The notes under the pieces are model-generated. The model ran no database searches. It saw only the letters and a list, made by a program, of their open reading frames with translations, and had not been told where the DNA came from. A stretch of 64,000 bases of DNA, taken from Sporanaerobacter acetigenes DSM 13106 (GTDB lineage Bacteria > Bacillota > Clostridia > Tissierellales > Sporanaerobacteraceae). The stretch lies in assembly GCF_900130025.1 (NCBI RefSeq), contig NZ_FQXR01000006.1, positions 124,001-188,000 of the forward strand, given 5' to 3'. The position numbers were made by a program, and so were the translations under genes. Each line of letters starts with the position of its first letter. The first letter of the stretch is position 1. Shown here piece after piece: positions 23,320-32,958 of this stretch.

Positions 23320-24681
23320 TTATAAGGCTAATGAACTATCTCCTAGCCTTTCTTCTATTAAATTTGCAAGATCAGTTGCCACATTTAGTATTTCCTTCTC
23401 ATCTTTTGCTTCTATCATGACACGTACCAATGGTTCAGTTCCTGATGGTCTTATGACAACTCTTCCTTCTCCATGAAATCTTTCTTCTATCTTTTCTATT
23501 TCATTTTTTATTGTTTCATCTTCTAAATAAGAATACTTTAATTCACTCTTAACTTTTGCATTTACAAGAACTTGTGGAAAACTAGTCATCATACTACTCA
23601 ATTGTGACAATTTCTTTCTAGTGTCTTTCACTACGGAAATTAGTTGCAATGCTGTTAAAAGACCATCTCCAGTAGTATTGTGTTCTAAAAATATTATATG
23701 GCCTGATTGTTCTCCCCCTAAAACGTATCCATTCTTTAGCATTTCTTCAATTACATATCTATCTCCAACTTTTGTCTTAACTACATTCATATTGTTTTCT
23801 TTTAGGTATACATCAAGACCCATATTGGTCATAACTGTCCCAACTACTGTATCTTTTGATAATTTTCCTTTTCTCTTGAGCTGTGATCCACAAATAGCTA
23901 ATACATGATCTCCATCTACAATATTGCCACATTCATCAACAGCTATAAGTCTATCTGCATCTCCATCAAAAGATAGTCCTATATCTGCATTTGTTTTCAA
24001 CACTAAATCCTTGACCATATCTGGATTTGTAGAACCACAGTTTACATTTATATTCACTCCATTTGGCTCATAATTTATAACTACTATTTCAGCATTTAAT
24101 TCTTTAAGTAATTTTGGAGCTATTTCATATACTGCACCATTTCCACAATCTACAGCAATTTTCAGTCCACTAAAATCTGTATTTATGCTTTTCTTTAAAT
24201 GGTCCATATAATCTCTTGCTCCATCATCTACTACAATCCTTTTTCCTATATCTCCAGCTATTGGTCTATACTCTACAGTTTCTGGAGCAAAAATAAATTC
24301 TTCTATTTTTTCCTCAACATCATCATTTAACTTGTAACCACTTTCATTAAAAAATTTGATTCCATTGTATTCTACTGGATTGTGAGAAGCAGATATAACT
24401 ATTCCACTTATTGCATTGTACTTTCTTGTTAAATAAGCTACTGCAGGAGTAGGTACTATTCCTACACTTATAACATCTAATCCTACAGAACAAATTCCAG
24501 CAATCAATGCAGCTTCAAGCATATCTCCTGATTTTCTTGTATCTCTTCCCACTACTATTTGACCGCTTTCACCATTGGAAAGAACAAAAGCTCCTGCTCT
24601 TCCTATTTTAAAAGCTAGTTCTGGAGTCAGCTCATCATTTGCTATACCCCTTACTCCATCTGTTCCAAATAATTTTCCCAT
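23320..24681 (-). CDS. glmM: Phosphoglucosamine mutase
   Basis: A 453-residue alpha-D-phosphohexomutase converting glucosamine-6-phosphate to glucosamine-1-phosphate. It opens MGKLFGTDGVRGIAN; the phosphoserine is in ISASHNPVEYNGIKFF near residue 100; the metal loop is SFDGDADR near 242; the C terminus has IRPSGTEPLVRVM, the phosphate-binding loop. In many Firmicutes glmM is third in the cdaA-cdaR-glmM operon; here it is instead directly upstream of glmS, and cdaA-cdaR lies 21-24 kb away. No clear promoter was seen between glmM and the ribozyme, so the two genes may share a transcript cut by the ribozyme. Confidence 0.95.
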   Translation of the reverse strand: MGKLFGTDGVRGIANDELTPELAFKIGRAGAFVLSNGESGQIVVGRDTRKSGDMLEAALIAGICSVGLDVISVGIVPTPAVAYLTRKYNAISGIVISASHNPVEYNGIKFFNESGYKLNDDVEEKIEEFIFAPETVEYRPIAGDIGKRIVVDDGARDYMDHLKKSINTDFSGLKIAVDCGNGAVYEIAPKLLKELNAEIVVINYEPNGVNINVNCGSTNPDMVKDLVLKTNADIGLSFDGDADRLIAVDECGNIVDGDHVLAICGSQLKRKGKLSKDTVVGTVMTNMGLDVYLKENNMNVVKTKVGDRYVIEEMLKNGYVLGGEQSGHIIFLEHNTTGDGLLTALQLISVVKDTRKKLSQLSSMMTSFPQVLVNAKVKSELKYSYLEDETIKNEIEKIEERFHGEGRVVIRPSGTEPLVRVMIEAKDEKEILNVATDLANLIEERLGDSSLAL

Positions 24682-24754
24682 CTAAATTCCTCCTTGTAAA
24701 AAATGTAACACTAATATAATATCATATACCTTTTTTATACACAATTTTTTATTT

Positions 24755-26104
24755 TTATATTTTTTTATCAATAGGATATTTTTTTAAAGCTAATTCTTTC
24801 AATTTATCTATCTCATTGAATTCAGGATTTTCCATCACTTTTCCTAATAGATATTCAAATATCTCACCAATTTCTGGTCCTTCTATATATCCCATTTCTA
24901 TCAAATCTTCACCATTTATATGAAGATGTTTTATTTCATAAGCTTCATTTTTAGACAAAATTTTTTTTATTCTCTTTTCCATATCTACAATACTTTCAAT
25001 TGATGCATCTTTGTTGGAACATTCTCTATCTGCTTTTTGCAATAAAAAAAGGTCCCCAATATTTTCTTCCCCTACTCTTCTTATGAGTCTTTTTAATCCC
25101 TTATCTTTGAATGTGCCATGATGGGTCATATGGTTTTCAATAAGTATAGATACATCCTCTATCATTTTCTTTGAAAATTTAAGTCTTTCTAATGCAGTTT
25201 TTGCAATTTTTGCTCCTACCTTGTCATGACCATAAAAATGTCCTACTCCTTCTTTATCTACTGACAAAGTATGAGGTTTGCCAACATCGTGAAAAAGAGC
25301 TGCCAGTCTTAGCTTAAGTATTGGTGGAGTATTGTCTACTACACATAATATATGATTATAAACATCTCTTTCATGATGGGGGTTTTTCTGATCAAATCCA
25401 ATTGTTGGAACTAGTTCAGGAAGTACAATTTGAAATATTCCAATGCTTCTCATAACTTCCAAACCAATTGAAGGTTTACCACTCATAAGTATTTTAACAA
25501 ATTCTTGATTTATTCTCTCCATACTTACTTGTGAAATTTTTTCTCCATACTTTTTACAGGCAAGAAAAGTTTCTTCTTCTATCTCAAAATCTAATACCGT
25601 AGAAAATCTCACAACCCTAAGAATTCTTAAATAATCTTCCATAAATCTTTTTTCAGGATTGCCCACACATTTTACTACTTTTTTACCTATAGCTTCAACT
25701 CCTCCAAAAGGATCTATTAGACCTTTATCTTTATTATATGCCATAGCATTTATAGTGAAATCTCTTCTAGATAAATCTTCTTCAATTGTAGAAACAAACT
25801 TTACCCATTCAGGTCTTCTACCATCTACATATTCACCTTCAGTCCTAAAAGTCGTAATCTCAACACTAGCTTCATCAAGATGGATAATTATAGTTCCAAA
25901 TTGTTTTCCTACATCTATAGTTTTTTTATCTTTAAATACTTCTTCTATTTCTTCAGGAAGAGCATTGGTCCCTACATCAAAATCATTTGGTATATTCCCA
26001 AGAAGTATATCTCTTATACATCCTCCTACAATATAGGATTCATATCCTTTTTCTTCTAGTCTATCCATTATAAATTTCACATATAGAGGTGTCTCAATTT
26101 TCAT
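24755..26104 (-). CDS. cca: CCA tRNA nucleotidyltransferase with HD domain
   Basis: A 449-residue class II nucleotidyltransferase that builds or repairs the 3' CCA end of tRNAs. VGGCIRDILLG near residue 20 and DFDVGT (catalytic Asp pair) form the active site; RRDFTINAMAYN is the nucleotide-recognition region; LRVVRFSTVLDFEIEEET is the neck. A C-terminal HD domain has AALFHDVGKPHT and ENHMTHHG, as in bacterial CCA enzymes with phosphatase or phosphodiesterase activity. The ATG at 26104 has GGAGTGAT upstream. Confidence 0.93.
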   Translation of the reverse strand: MKIETPLYVKFIMDRLEEKGYESYIVGGCIRDILLGNIPNDFDVGTNALPEEIEEVFKDKKTIDVGKQFGTIIIHLDEASVEITTFRTEGEYVDGRRPEWVKFVSTIEEDLSRRDFTINAMAYNKDKGLIDPFGGVEAIGKKVVKCVGNPEKRFMEDYLRILRVVRFSTVLDFEIEEETFLACKKYGEKISQVSMERINQEFVKILMSGKPSIGLEVMRSIGIFQIVLPELVPTIGFDQKNPHHERDVYNHILCVVDNTPPILKLRLAALFHDVGKPHTLSVDKEGVGHFYGHDKVGAKIAKTALERLKFSKKMIEDVSILIENHMTHHGTFKDKGLKRLIRRVGEENIGDLFLLQKADRECSNKDASIESIVDMEKRIKKILSKNEAYEIKHLHINGEDLIEMGYIEGPEIGEIFEYLLGKVMENPEFNEIDKLKELALKKYPIDKKI

Positions 26105-26175
26105 CTTATCACTCCAAACATTATGATATTTTAAGTATATCATAGTATTAGGAAGAGACAAATATTATATGCAAA

Positions 26176-26203
26176 AAGGCTTTGAGTCAATTCAAAGCCT
26201 TTC
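26176..26203 (-). terminator. Terminator of the fab operon
   Basis: An 11-bp stem AAAGGCTTTGA/TCAAAGCCTTT with a 6-nt loop and T5 on the minus strand, about 10 nt after the fabF stop codon. Confidence 0.85.
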
Positions 26204-26213
26204 ATAAAATTAT

Positions 26214-27452
26214 TTATCTTTCATATTTCTTTAAAAGTATAGCAGCATTGTGTCCCCCAAATCCTAATGAATTTGACAATGCATAATTTATCTCCCTTTT
26301 TACAGCCTTGTTTGGAGTATAATCAAGATCACATTCTGGGTCAGGTGTCTCGTAATTTATAGTTGGAGGTATAATTCCCTCTTCCATAGCAAGAACTGTA
26401 GCTATTGCTTCTATCCCACCTGCTGCTCCTAAAAGATGTCCTGTCATAGATTTTGTTGAACTGATAGCAAGTTTATATGCATGATCTTTAAACACTTTTT
26501 TGATTGCAAGTGTTTCCAATTTATCATTGTAATAAGTACTGGTTCCATGAGCATTTATATAATCAACTTGATTAAAATCAACACTTGCTTCTTCTAGTGC
26601 AAGTCTCATTGCCTCTGCTGCTCCTTTTGCTTCAGGATCTGGTGCAGTAATATGATATGCATCAGAAGTTGCTCCATAGCCAATCACTTCTCCATATATG
26701 TGAGCATTTCTCTTTAATGCATGTTCTAGCTCTTCAAGTACTATTATTCCTGCTCCTTCTCCTATGACAAATCCATCTCTATCTTTGTCAAAAGGTCTAC
26801 TTGCTTTTTCTGGTTCCTCATTTCTTGTAGAAAGTGCCTTCATTGAACAAAATCCTGCCACAGCTATAGGACTTGCTGCTGCTTCACTACCTCCTGTGAT
26901 TATCACATCAGAAACACCTTTTTGTATCATTCTGAAAGATTCTCCTATTGCATGATTTCCTGATGCACAAGCTGTAGTAATGGTAAAACTTGGCCCTTTA
27001 AAACCATACATCATAGTTACTTGACCTGGTCCCATATTGGATATCATCATAGGAATAAAAAATGGGCTTACTCTTCTAGGTCCTTTTTCCATAAGCTTTG
27101 TATGTTCTGCTTCCAGTGTTTCTATGCCACCTACTCCAGAACCTAAAATGACTCCAACTCTTTCTTTATCAATACTTTCCAAATCCAATTTGCTATCTTC
27201 CAATGCCAATTTAGTAGCTGCAACCGCAAATTGAGCAAATTTATCCATACGCTTTGCTTCTTTTTTGTCCATATATTCTTCTGGATGAAATTCTTTTACT
27301 TCAGCTCCAATTTTACTTGTATAGCCTTCTGTGTCAAAGTTTGTTATATAGGATATCCCAGATTTACCTTCTATAAGGGAATTCCAATACTCTTCTTTTC
27401 CAATTCCTATTGACGTTATAGGGCCTAATCCCGTTATAACTACTCTTCTCAA
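26214..27452 (-). CDS. fabF: Beta-ketoacyl-ACP synthase II
   Basis: A 412-residue condensing enzyme that elongates acyl-ACP with malonyl-ACP. The nucleophilic Cys is in TTACASGNHAIGE near residue 165; the two catalytic His are in NAHGTSTYYNDKLE near 303 and TGHLLGAAGG near 340, giving the C-H-H triad. The start is TTG at 27452, fixed by GGAGG 8 nt before it and the typical MRRVVITGLG opening. Last gene of the six-gene fab operon. Confidence 0.96.
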   Translation of the reverse strand: MRRVVITGLGPITSIGIGKEEYWNSLIEGKSGISYITNFDTEGYTSKIGAEVKEFHPEEYMDKKEAKRMDKFAQFAVAATKLALEDSKLDLESIDKERVGVILGSGVGGIETLEAEHTKLMEKGPRRVSPFFIPMMISNMGPGQVTMMYGFKGPSFTITTACASGNHAIGESFRMIQKGVSDVIITGGSEAAASPIAVAGFCSMKALSTRNEEPEKASRPFDKDRDGFVIGEGAGIIVLEELEHALKRNAHIYGEVIGYGATSDAYHITAPDPEAKGAAEAMRLALEEASVDFNQVDYINAHGTSTYYNDKLETLAIKKVFKDHAYKLAISSTKSMTGHLLGAAGGIEAIATVLAMEEGIIPPTINYETPDPECDLDYTPNKAVKREINYALSNSLGFGGHNAAILLKKYER

Positions 27453-27473
27453 TTGTATTACCTCCAAATATTT

Positions 27474-27710
27474 TTAGGCTATTTTTGACTCAACATATTC
27501 TACTATATCTTTTATATTTTTGAATTTTTCTGCATCCTCTTCAGGAATTTCTATATCAAATTCATCCTCTATACCCATCATTACTTCTACTGCATCTAGT
27601 GAATCTGCTTCTAAATCATTCATGATTGATGCTTCAGGTTTTATACTTTCTACTTCTTCTATTTCTAATTGTTCAGCTATAATCCCTCTGACTTTTTCAA
27701 ATATATCCAT
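27474..27710 (-). CDS. acpP: Acyl carrier protein
   Basis: A 78-residue acidic four-helix protein. The phosphopantetheine-bearing Ser is in [19 protein letters not shown] near residue 37. It holds growing acyl chains during fatty-acid synthesis. The ATG at 27710 ([11 protein letters not shown]) fits the family and has a GGAGG-like site. Between fabG and fabF as in many Firmicutes. Confidence 0.96.
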   Translation of the reverse strand: MDIFEKVRGIIAEQLEIEEVESIKPEASIMNDLEADSLDAVEVMMGIEDEFDIEIPEEDAEKFKNIKDIVEYVESKIA

Positions 27711-27735
27711 TTTAAACTCCTCCCTCAATTTTAAT

Positions 27736-28485
27736 TTACATTAGCATTCCGCCATCAACATTTATTACTTGACCAGTAATATAATCTGACTTTTCACTAC
27801 ATAAAAATGCCACTACATTTGCAATATCCTCAGGCTTCCCAGCCCTTTTTAGTGGTATACCATTTATCATTTCATCCTTTATCTTATCATTTAAAATATT
27901 TGTCATGTCAGTTTCCACAAATCCTGGAGCTACTGCATTTACGTTTATACCACGACTACCTAATTCCTTTGCTATAGATTTGGTAAAACCAATAATTCCA
28001 GCTTTAGAAGCACTGTAGTTTCCTTGACCCGCATTTCCAGATATGCCCACTACTGAAGCTATATTTACAATTTTTCCAGACTTCTTCTTGAGCATACCTC
28101 TTGCAACAGCCTTAGTACACAGATATGCTCCTCTTAAATTGGTACTTATGACATCATCCCATTCTTCTAATTTCATCCTCAAGAGGAGATTATCTTTTGT
28201 AATTCCTGCATTGTTGACAAGTATATCAACAGATCCAAATTCATTGTTTACTATCTCAATCATATCATTTATGTCTTTTTCATTTGACACATCAGCCTTA
28301 ATTGCCAAGCCTCTCACATTGCTTTTCTCTACTTCAGCTATCACCTCCTTTGCATTAACTTCATTATTTATATATGTTATAACTACGTTGGCACCTTGTT
28401 TTGAAAGTTCTATTGCAATGGCTCTACCTATACCTCTAGAACCTCCAGTTATCAATGCTGTTTTGCCTTTTAAATTCAATTTCAT
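27736..28485 (-). CDS. fabG: 3-oxoacyl-ACP reductase
   Basis: A 249-residue short-chain dehydrogenase reducing 3-ketoacyl-ACP with [17 protein letters not shown] binds the cofactor; [20 protein letters not shown] and the catalytic YSASKAG motif (Tyr and Lys near residue 154) are present; it ends [11 protein letters not shown]. Start overlaps the fabD stop as ATGA, implying translational coupling. Confidence 0.95.
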   Translation of the reverse strand: MKLNLKGKTALITGGSRGIGRAIAIELSKQGANVVITYINNEVNAKEVIAEVEKSNVRGLAIKADVSNEKDINDMIEIVNNEFGSVDILVNNAGITKDNLLLRMKLEEWDDVISTNLRGAYLCTKAVARGMLKKKSGKIVNIASVVGISGNAGQGNYSASKAGIIGFTKSIAKELGSRGINVNAVAPGFVETDMTNILNDKIKDEMINGIPLKRAGKPEDIANVVAFLCSEKSDYITGQVINVDGGMLM

Positions 28486-29435
28486 GCCTCCTTGTCAAAA
28501 AAATCACATATTTTTTCAAAACCCTCTATATTACTGACACTAAAAGTATTTACCTCTTTGTTGGCAGTTTTTGCTATTCTTTTGACAAATCCAGTAAGAC
28601 TCTTTCCAGGTCCAATTTCAATAAAAGTATCTACCCCACTATCTAGCATAGTATTTACTGAATCACACCATAGTACTGAATTACTAACTTGACGTACGAG
28701 GCTTGGAACAACTTCACTTTTATCAACAAGTGGTTTTGCATCTACATTTGTCACAACTACTTCTTTTAAATCATTTATTTTAACTTTGCCTAATTCTTCT
28801 TTCAATTTTTCACCAGCAGGTTTAAGCAAACTAGAATGAAAAGGAGCACTCACCGGCAACAATACTACTTTCTTTGCACCTAGTTTTTTTGCTTCTTCTG
28901 CCGCCAAATTCACTGCTTCAATTTCTCCAGAAATAACTATCTGTCCCGGACTATTATAATTAGCTATTTCTACTATACCATATTTGCTTACACTATGGAT
29001 AGCCTCTAACACCTTTTCCTTTTCTAATCCCAATATAGCTGCCATTCCACCTTTCCCTAATGGAACAGCTTCTTGCATATATTTCCCTCTTTTCTTTACT
29101 AGAGGAACTGCTTCACTAAAACTCATTGCTTCAGCACTTACCAATGCAGTATATTCGCCTAAACTAAGTCCTGCTGCATAGTCACAATGTATTCCTCTTT
29201 CTTCAAGAGCTTTAAGCATGGCAACACTTGTTGTAAGTATTGCAGGTTGAGTATTTTCTGTTTTAATCAATTCTTCATCTGGTCCTTCAAAACAAATCTT
29301 TTTCATATCCATTCCCAAGCTATCATTTGCTTCTTCATATACCTCTTTTGAAGTAGAAAAATTCTCGTAGAAGTCTTTGCCCATGCCTACAAATTGAGCT
29401 CCTTGACCTGGAAAAATAAAAGCTATTTTCCCCAT
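28482..29435 (-). CDS. fabD: Malonyl CoA-ACP transacylase
   Basis: A 317-residue enzyme that loads malonate on ACP. It begins MGKIAFIFPGQGAQ; the catalytic Ser is in AGLSLGEYTALV near residue 90 and the catalytic His in SAPFHSSLLKPA near 200. The ATG at 29435 has AGGAGTG upstream; it starts 1 nt after the fabK stop codon. Confidence 0.95.
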   Translation of the reverse strand: MGKIAFIFPGQGAQFVGMGKDFYENFSTSKEVYEEANDSLGMDMKKICFEGPDEELIKTENTQPAILTTSVAMLKALEERGIHCDYAAGLSLGEYTALVSAEAMSFSEAVPLVKKRGKYMQEAVPLGKGGMAAILGLEKEKVLEAIHSVSKYGIVEIANYNSPGQIVISGEIEAVNLAAEEAKKLGAKKVVLLPVSAPFHSSLLKPAGEKLKEELGKVKINDLKEVVVTNVDAKPLVDKSEVVPSLVRQVSNSVLWCDSVNTMLDSGVDTFIEIGPGKSLTGFVKRIAKTANKEVNTFSVSNIEGFEKICDFFDKEA

Positions 29436-29436
29436 A

Positions 29437-30387
29437 TTATTCACTCCTTTTAAATTTATCTAATATATTAAATTCTATTTCTGCTTCCCTCATAATATCT
29501 TCTATGATTTTACTACATGGTTTTATGTCTTTTATAAGACCTGCAATTTGTCCCGCCATTAGAGAACCATTATCTACATCTCCATCTATAACAGCAAGTC
29601 TCAATCTACCTGAACCCAATTTTTCTAACTCTTCAAATGAAGTGCCTTTTTCTTCAAGTTCTAAGTATTCTTTTGTAAATTTATTTTTTATAACTCTCAC
29701 AGGATAACCCGTACTTCTTCCTGTAACTATTGCATCTCTATCTTTAGCTTTCACAATAATTTTTTTATAATTCTCATGAGCTATACACTCAGTTGAACAT
29801 ACAAATCTAGTACCAATTTGCACGCCTTCTGCTCCTAAAGACAATGCTGCTAAAAACCCTCTGCCATCTGCAATCCCACCAGCTGCAACTACTGGAATAT
29901 CTACTGAATCAACAATTTGTGGTACTAAAGACATAGTAGTCAATTCTCCAATATGTCCACCAGCTTCTGTTCCTTCAACTATTAAAGCATCAACACCTTC
30001 TCTTTCAAGTCTTCTAGCTAATGCTACAGTAGGAACTACTGGCAAAACTTTTACTTCAGCATTTTTAAGTTTTTCTATATATTTACCTGGATTTCCAGCC
30101 CCTGTAGTCACTACCGGAACTCTTTCTTCACATACTAAATCTATAATATCTTCAGCAAAAGGTGACATAAGCATTATATTTACCCCAAAGGGTTTATCGG
30201 TATTTAATCTTAATTTTCTTATTTCCTCTTTAATCACTTCTTTTGGTGCATTTCCAGCTGCTATAATTCCTAATCCCCCTGCTTCTGACACAGCTTGAGC
30301 TAATTCATGAGTTGCTACCCAAGCCATTCCTCCCTGAATAATTGGATACTTTGTATTTAATGTTTCACACAATCTTGTATTAAACAT
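29437..30387 (-). CDS. fabK: Enoyl-ACP reductase II (FMN type)
   Basis: A 316-residue FMN-binding TIM-barrel of the nitronate monooxygenase-like family. IIQGGMAWVATHELAQAVSEAGG at the N terminus, VEGTEAGGHIGE near residue 140 and VVAAGGIADGRGFLAAL near 172 are the flavin-site motifs of FabK. Position between fabH and fabD supports enoyl-ACP reduction; there is no FabI or FabL in the operon. Confidence 0.93.
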   Translation of the reverse strand: MFNTRLCETLNTKYPIIQGGMAWVATHELAQAVSEAGGLGIIAAGNAPKEVIKEEIRKLRLNTDKPFGVNIMLMSPFAEDIIDLVCEERVPVVTTGAGNPGKYIEKLKNAEVKVLPVVPTVALARRLEREGVDALIVEGTEAGGHIGELTTMSLVPQIVDSVDIPVVAAGGIADGRGFLAALSLGAEGVQIGTRFVCSTECIAHENYKKIIVKAKDRDAIVTGRSTGYPVRVIKNKFTKEYLELEEKGTSFEELEKLGSGRLRLAVIDGDVDNGSLMAGQIAGLIKDIKPCSKIIEDIMREAEIEFNILDKFKRSE

Positions 30388-30400
30388 ATTTCACCATCCT

Positions 30401-31396
30401 TTATTTAATCCATTTCAAAAGTACTGAAGCCCATGTGAGCCCTGCACCAAAGGCCACCAATAAAACTACATCATCTTTTTTTATAAGATCTTTGTGATAA
30501 GCTTCATCTAAAGCCATAGGAATTGATGCTGAAGATACATTGCCATACTTATCCAAATTCACATATACTCTTTCTTTAGGTACTTTGAGCCTTTTAGCTG
30601 CAGAATTTATAATTCTTATATTGGCCTGATGTGGAACAAGAAAATCTATATCTTCTAAATTCATATTTGCTTTTTTTAAAGCTTCTAAAGAAGCCCTTTC
30701 CATTGCTCTTACAGCAAATTTAAATACTTCCCCTCCGTCCATATGTACGTAGTGAAGTCTTTCGTCTATTGTTTCATGGGATGCAGGCATCCTAGAACCT
30801 CCCGCTGGTTGAGTAAGAAAATGTCCACTAGCTCCATCTGCACCCAAATCATACGAAAGAATACCACTTCCGTTTTCACATCTTTGCAAAATACAAGCTC
30901 CTGCCCCATCTCCAAATAGTACGCATGTACTTCTATCCTCCCAATCAAGTATTTTAGATAAGACTTCAGAGCCAATAACTAACACAGTCTTATAAGCTCC
31001 TGTAGCTATAAAATTTGATCCTATAGCTAGTCCATATAAAAATCCTGAGCAACCTACAGAGATGTCAAAAGCAGCAGCATTGTCTGCACCTATATTTTTT
31101 TGTACTATACAAGCTGTTGATGGAAAAGCCATATCAGGTGTAACTGTAGCTATAAGTATTAAATCTATATCCTTAGAGTCAATTTTTGCATCTTTTATAG
31201 CTCTTTTAGCAGCCTCTGTACATAAATCTGATGTAGCTGTATTTTTATCTGCAATTCTTCTTTGTCTAATACCAGTTCTTGTCTTTATCCATTCATCTGA
31301 TGTATCTACTATTTTACTTAAATCATCATTAGTCACTACATTATCTGGTACACAACTACCTAATCCTGTAATGCCTACAGAATATAAATTATTCAA
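30401..31396 (-). CDS. fabH: Beta-ketoacyl-ACP synthase III
   Basis: A 331-residue enzyme starting fatty-acid chains from acyl-CoA and malonyl-ACP. Catalytic Cys is in DISVGCSGFLYGL near residue 112, His in VPHQANIRI near 255, Asn in YGNVSSASIP near 285. The start is TTG at 31396, with GGAGG 8 nt upstream; a longer frame runs through this site. It is the first gene of fabH-K-D-G-acpP-F. The branched-chain acyl-CoAs expected from the oxoacid oxidoreductase at 39-41 kb could act as primers. Confidence 0.95.
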   Translation of the reverse strand: MNNLYSVGITGLGSCVPDNVVTNDDLSKIVDTSDEWIKTRTGIRQRRIADKNTATSDLCTEAAKRAIKDAKIDSKDIDLILIATVTPDMAFPSTACIVQKNIGADNAAAFDISVGCSGFLYGLAIGSNFIATGAYKTVLVIGSEVLSKILDWEDRSTCVLFGDGAGACILQRCENGSGILSYDLGADGASGHFLTQPAGGSRMPASHETIDERLHYVHMDGGEVFKFAVRAMERASLEALKKANMNLEDIDFLVPHQANIRIINSAAKRLKVPKERVYVNLDKYGNVSSASIPMALDEAYHKDLIKKDDVVLLVAFGAGLTWASVLLKWIK

Positions 31397-31644
31397 AAAT
31401 ATGCACCTCCTGTACATAAACCAAGAATAATATGGTATAATCTATTTATTGACATGTCATATTGTCATTCTTCATAGATGGTCTATACAATATGCTAAAT
31501 TTTTATTATTGAAATTTTTTATCCCAATTTTATGGAAACTTTATGAAGTTTTTTATTGAACTTTAAAAAATAGTATATAATATTCTCCAAAATATTTCAA
31601 CCTTTATCCATCTAATTCCAATAATATTTTTGTGAGGTGATCTT
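31397..31644. promoter_or_regulatory. Control region between divergent fabH and fabZ
   Basis: A 248-nt divergent region. A perfect 10-bp palindrome TGACATGTCA lies at 31450-31459. No FapR or FabT operator could be recognised with confidence, no consensus -35/-10 pair was clear, and neither regulator gene lies in the window. Confidence 0.4.
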
Positions 31645-32076
31645 ATGACAAATGTATTAAATATAAATGAAGTAAAAAAAATAATTCCTCATAGATATCC
31701 TTTTCTCATGGTAGATAGCGTAGAAATAGTTTCACCTGGAAAATTGGGAATAGGATATAAAAATGTAACTATCAACGAACCATTTTTCCAAGGCCATTTT
31801 CCTGATGAACCTATTATGCCTGGAGTTTTAATAGTAGAAGCTATAGCACAAGTAGGAGCCGTTGTCATATTAAGTGAAGAAAGATTCAAGGGAAAAACCC
31901 CATATTTTGCAGGATTAAATAAAATAAGATTTAAAAAGAAAGTTGTCCCTGGCGATGTCTTGAAAATGGAAATTGAAATAACTAAAATAAAAAGTTCTAT
32001 AGGTATAGGAAAAGGTGCTGCATATGTAGATGATGAAATTGCTTGTGAAGGTGAATTTTTATTTGCAATAGGTTAA
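31645..32076 (+). CDS. fabZ: 3-hydroxyacyl-ACP dehydratase
   Basis: A 143-residue hot-dog-fold dehydratase. The active-site His is in [11 protein letters not shown] near residue 17 and the Glu in [19 protein letters not shown] near 64. It completes the elongation cycle of the divergent fab operon. GAGGTGAT precedes the ATG. Its last codons form one arm of a 20-bp perfect hairpin (32062-32108). Confidence 0.95.
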   Translation: MTNVLNINEVKKIIPHRYPFLMVDSVEIVSPGKLGIGYKNVTINEPFFQGHFPDEPIMPGVLIVEAIAQVGAVVILSEERFKGKTPYFAGLNKIRFKKKVVPGDVLKMEIEITKIKSSIGIGKGAAYVDDEIACEGEFLFAIG

Positions 32077-32108
32077 AGATGAGCAAACCATCTTTAACCT
32101 ATTGCAAA
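32062..32108. terminator. Perfect 20-bp hairpin between convergent fabZ and cutC
   Basis: TTTGCAATAGGTTAAAGATG and its exact complement flank a 7-nt loop. The left arm includes the last four codons and stop of fabZ. Neither strand has a clear T run after the stem, so it is an unusual terminator or an mRNA 3'-end stabiliser. Confidence 0.6.
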
Positions 32109-32115
32109 AAATATT

Positions 32116-32808
32116 TCAATCAATACTAACTTTCTCAACTTTTTTGACTAACAATTTCAACTTTTCTTCATCAATATCCCCCATAGGACTACTGTTTTTT
32201 CTAACAGCAGTTCCAAAGTGGACTTCCTTTGCTTTTGTATATTCAATTATATGCTCTACATTGTTCAAAGTAAGTCCTCCACCTACGAGTATTATTGGAT
32301 TATTTTCACTGTTCTCAATTGTCTTTTCTAATATATCTAAATTTTTTTGTATATTATCCTTTCCTCCTGAAGTTAAAATCCTTTTTACATCAGGATATTT
32401 TTTAAGGATTTTCACACTTTCTATCAAATTTTTGCTCTCATCTATAGCTCTATGAAAAGTAACCTCTAAACAATCTGAATACTTAAGAAGTGTCTTTAAA
32501 TTTTCCTCATCAATATTTCCTTCACTATCTAGAATCCCTAAAACTACTCCATTGGCTCCCAATTTTTTTGCAATTTTTATATCTTCAATCATTATCTTTA
32601 TATCTTCATCTGAATATATAAAGGATTTAGCATGAGGTCTTATCATTACATTTACAGGAATACTCACCCTTTTCATAACTTCATCTATAAGTCCATAACT
32701 TGGAGTAAGACCTCCCTCTGTTAAAGAAGATACAAGCTCTATTCTGTCTCCACCATTTTTCTCAATCTTTATAGCATCATCTATACAAGTAGCAATAATT
32801 TCTAGCAT
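32116..32808 (-). CDS. cutC: CutC family protein
   Basis: A 230-residue TIM-barrel CutC protein. CIDDAIKIEKNGGDRIELVSSLTEGGLTPS at the N terminus, VMIRPHAKSFIYSD near residue 55, VTFHRAIDE near 112 and LTSGGKDN near 140 are family motifs. CutC was once linked to copper tolerance in E. coli, but its enzymatic role is not known. Single gene between the fab region and the B12 protein. Confidence 0.9.
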   Translation of the reverse strand: MLEIIATCIDDAIKIEKNGGDRIELVSSLTEGGLTPSYGLIDEVMKRVSIPVNVMIRPHAKSFIYSDEDIKIMIEDIKIAKKLGANGVVLGILDSEGNIDEENLKTLLKYSDCLEVTFHRAIDESKNLIESVKILKKYPDVKRILTSGGKDNIQKNLDILEKTIENSENNPIILVGGGLTLNNVEHIIEYTKAKEVHFGTAVRKNSSPMGDIDEEKLKLLVKKVEKVSID

Positions 32809-32920
32809 CTAAATTCTCCTTTACTTATATTTTATAAATCAACTTCAATTATAGCATAAAAAGGACTTTCTTAAATGTATTTTAACAATTGAGGAAAACT
32901 GGAACTTTCCTATCGGTAAT

Positions 32921-32958
32921 AAAAAATGGCAAGGAAAATATTTTCCTCGCCATTTTTT
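32921..32958 (-). terminator. Terminator after the B12-binding protein gene
   Basis: Stem AAAAAATGGCAAGGAAAAT with a partner containing one mismatch; almost no loop. On the minus strand it ends in TTTTTTATT, directly at the stop codon of the B12-binding protein gene. Confidence 0.85.
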
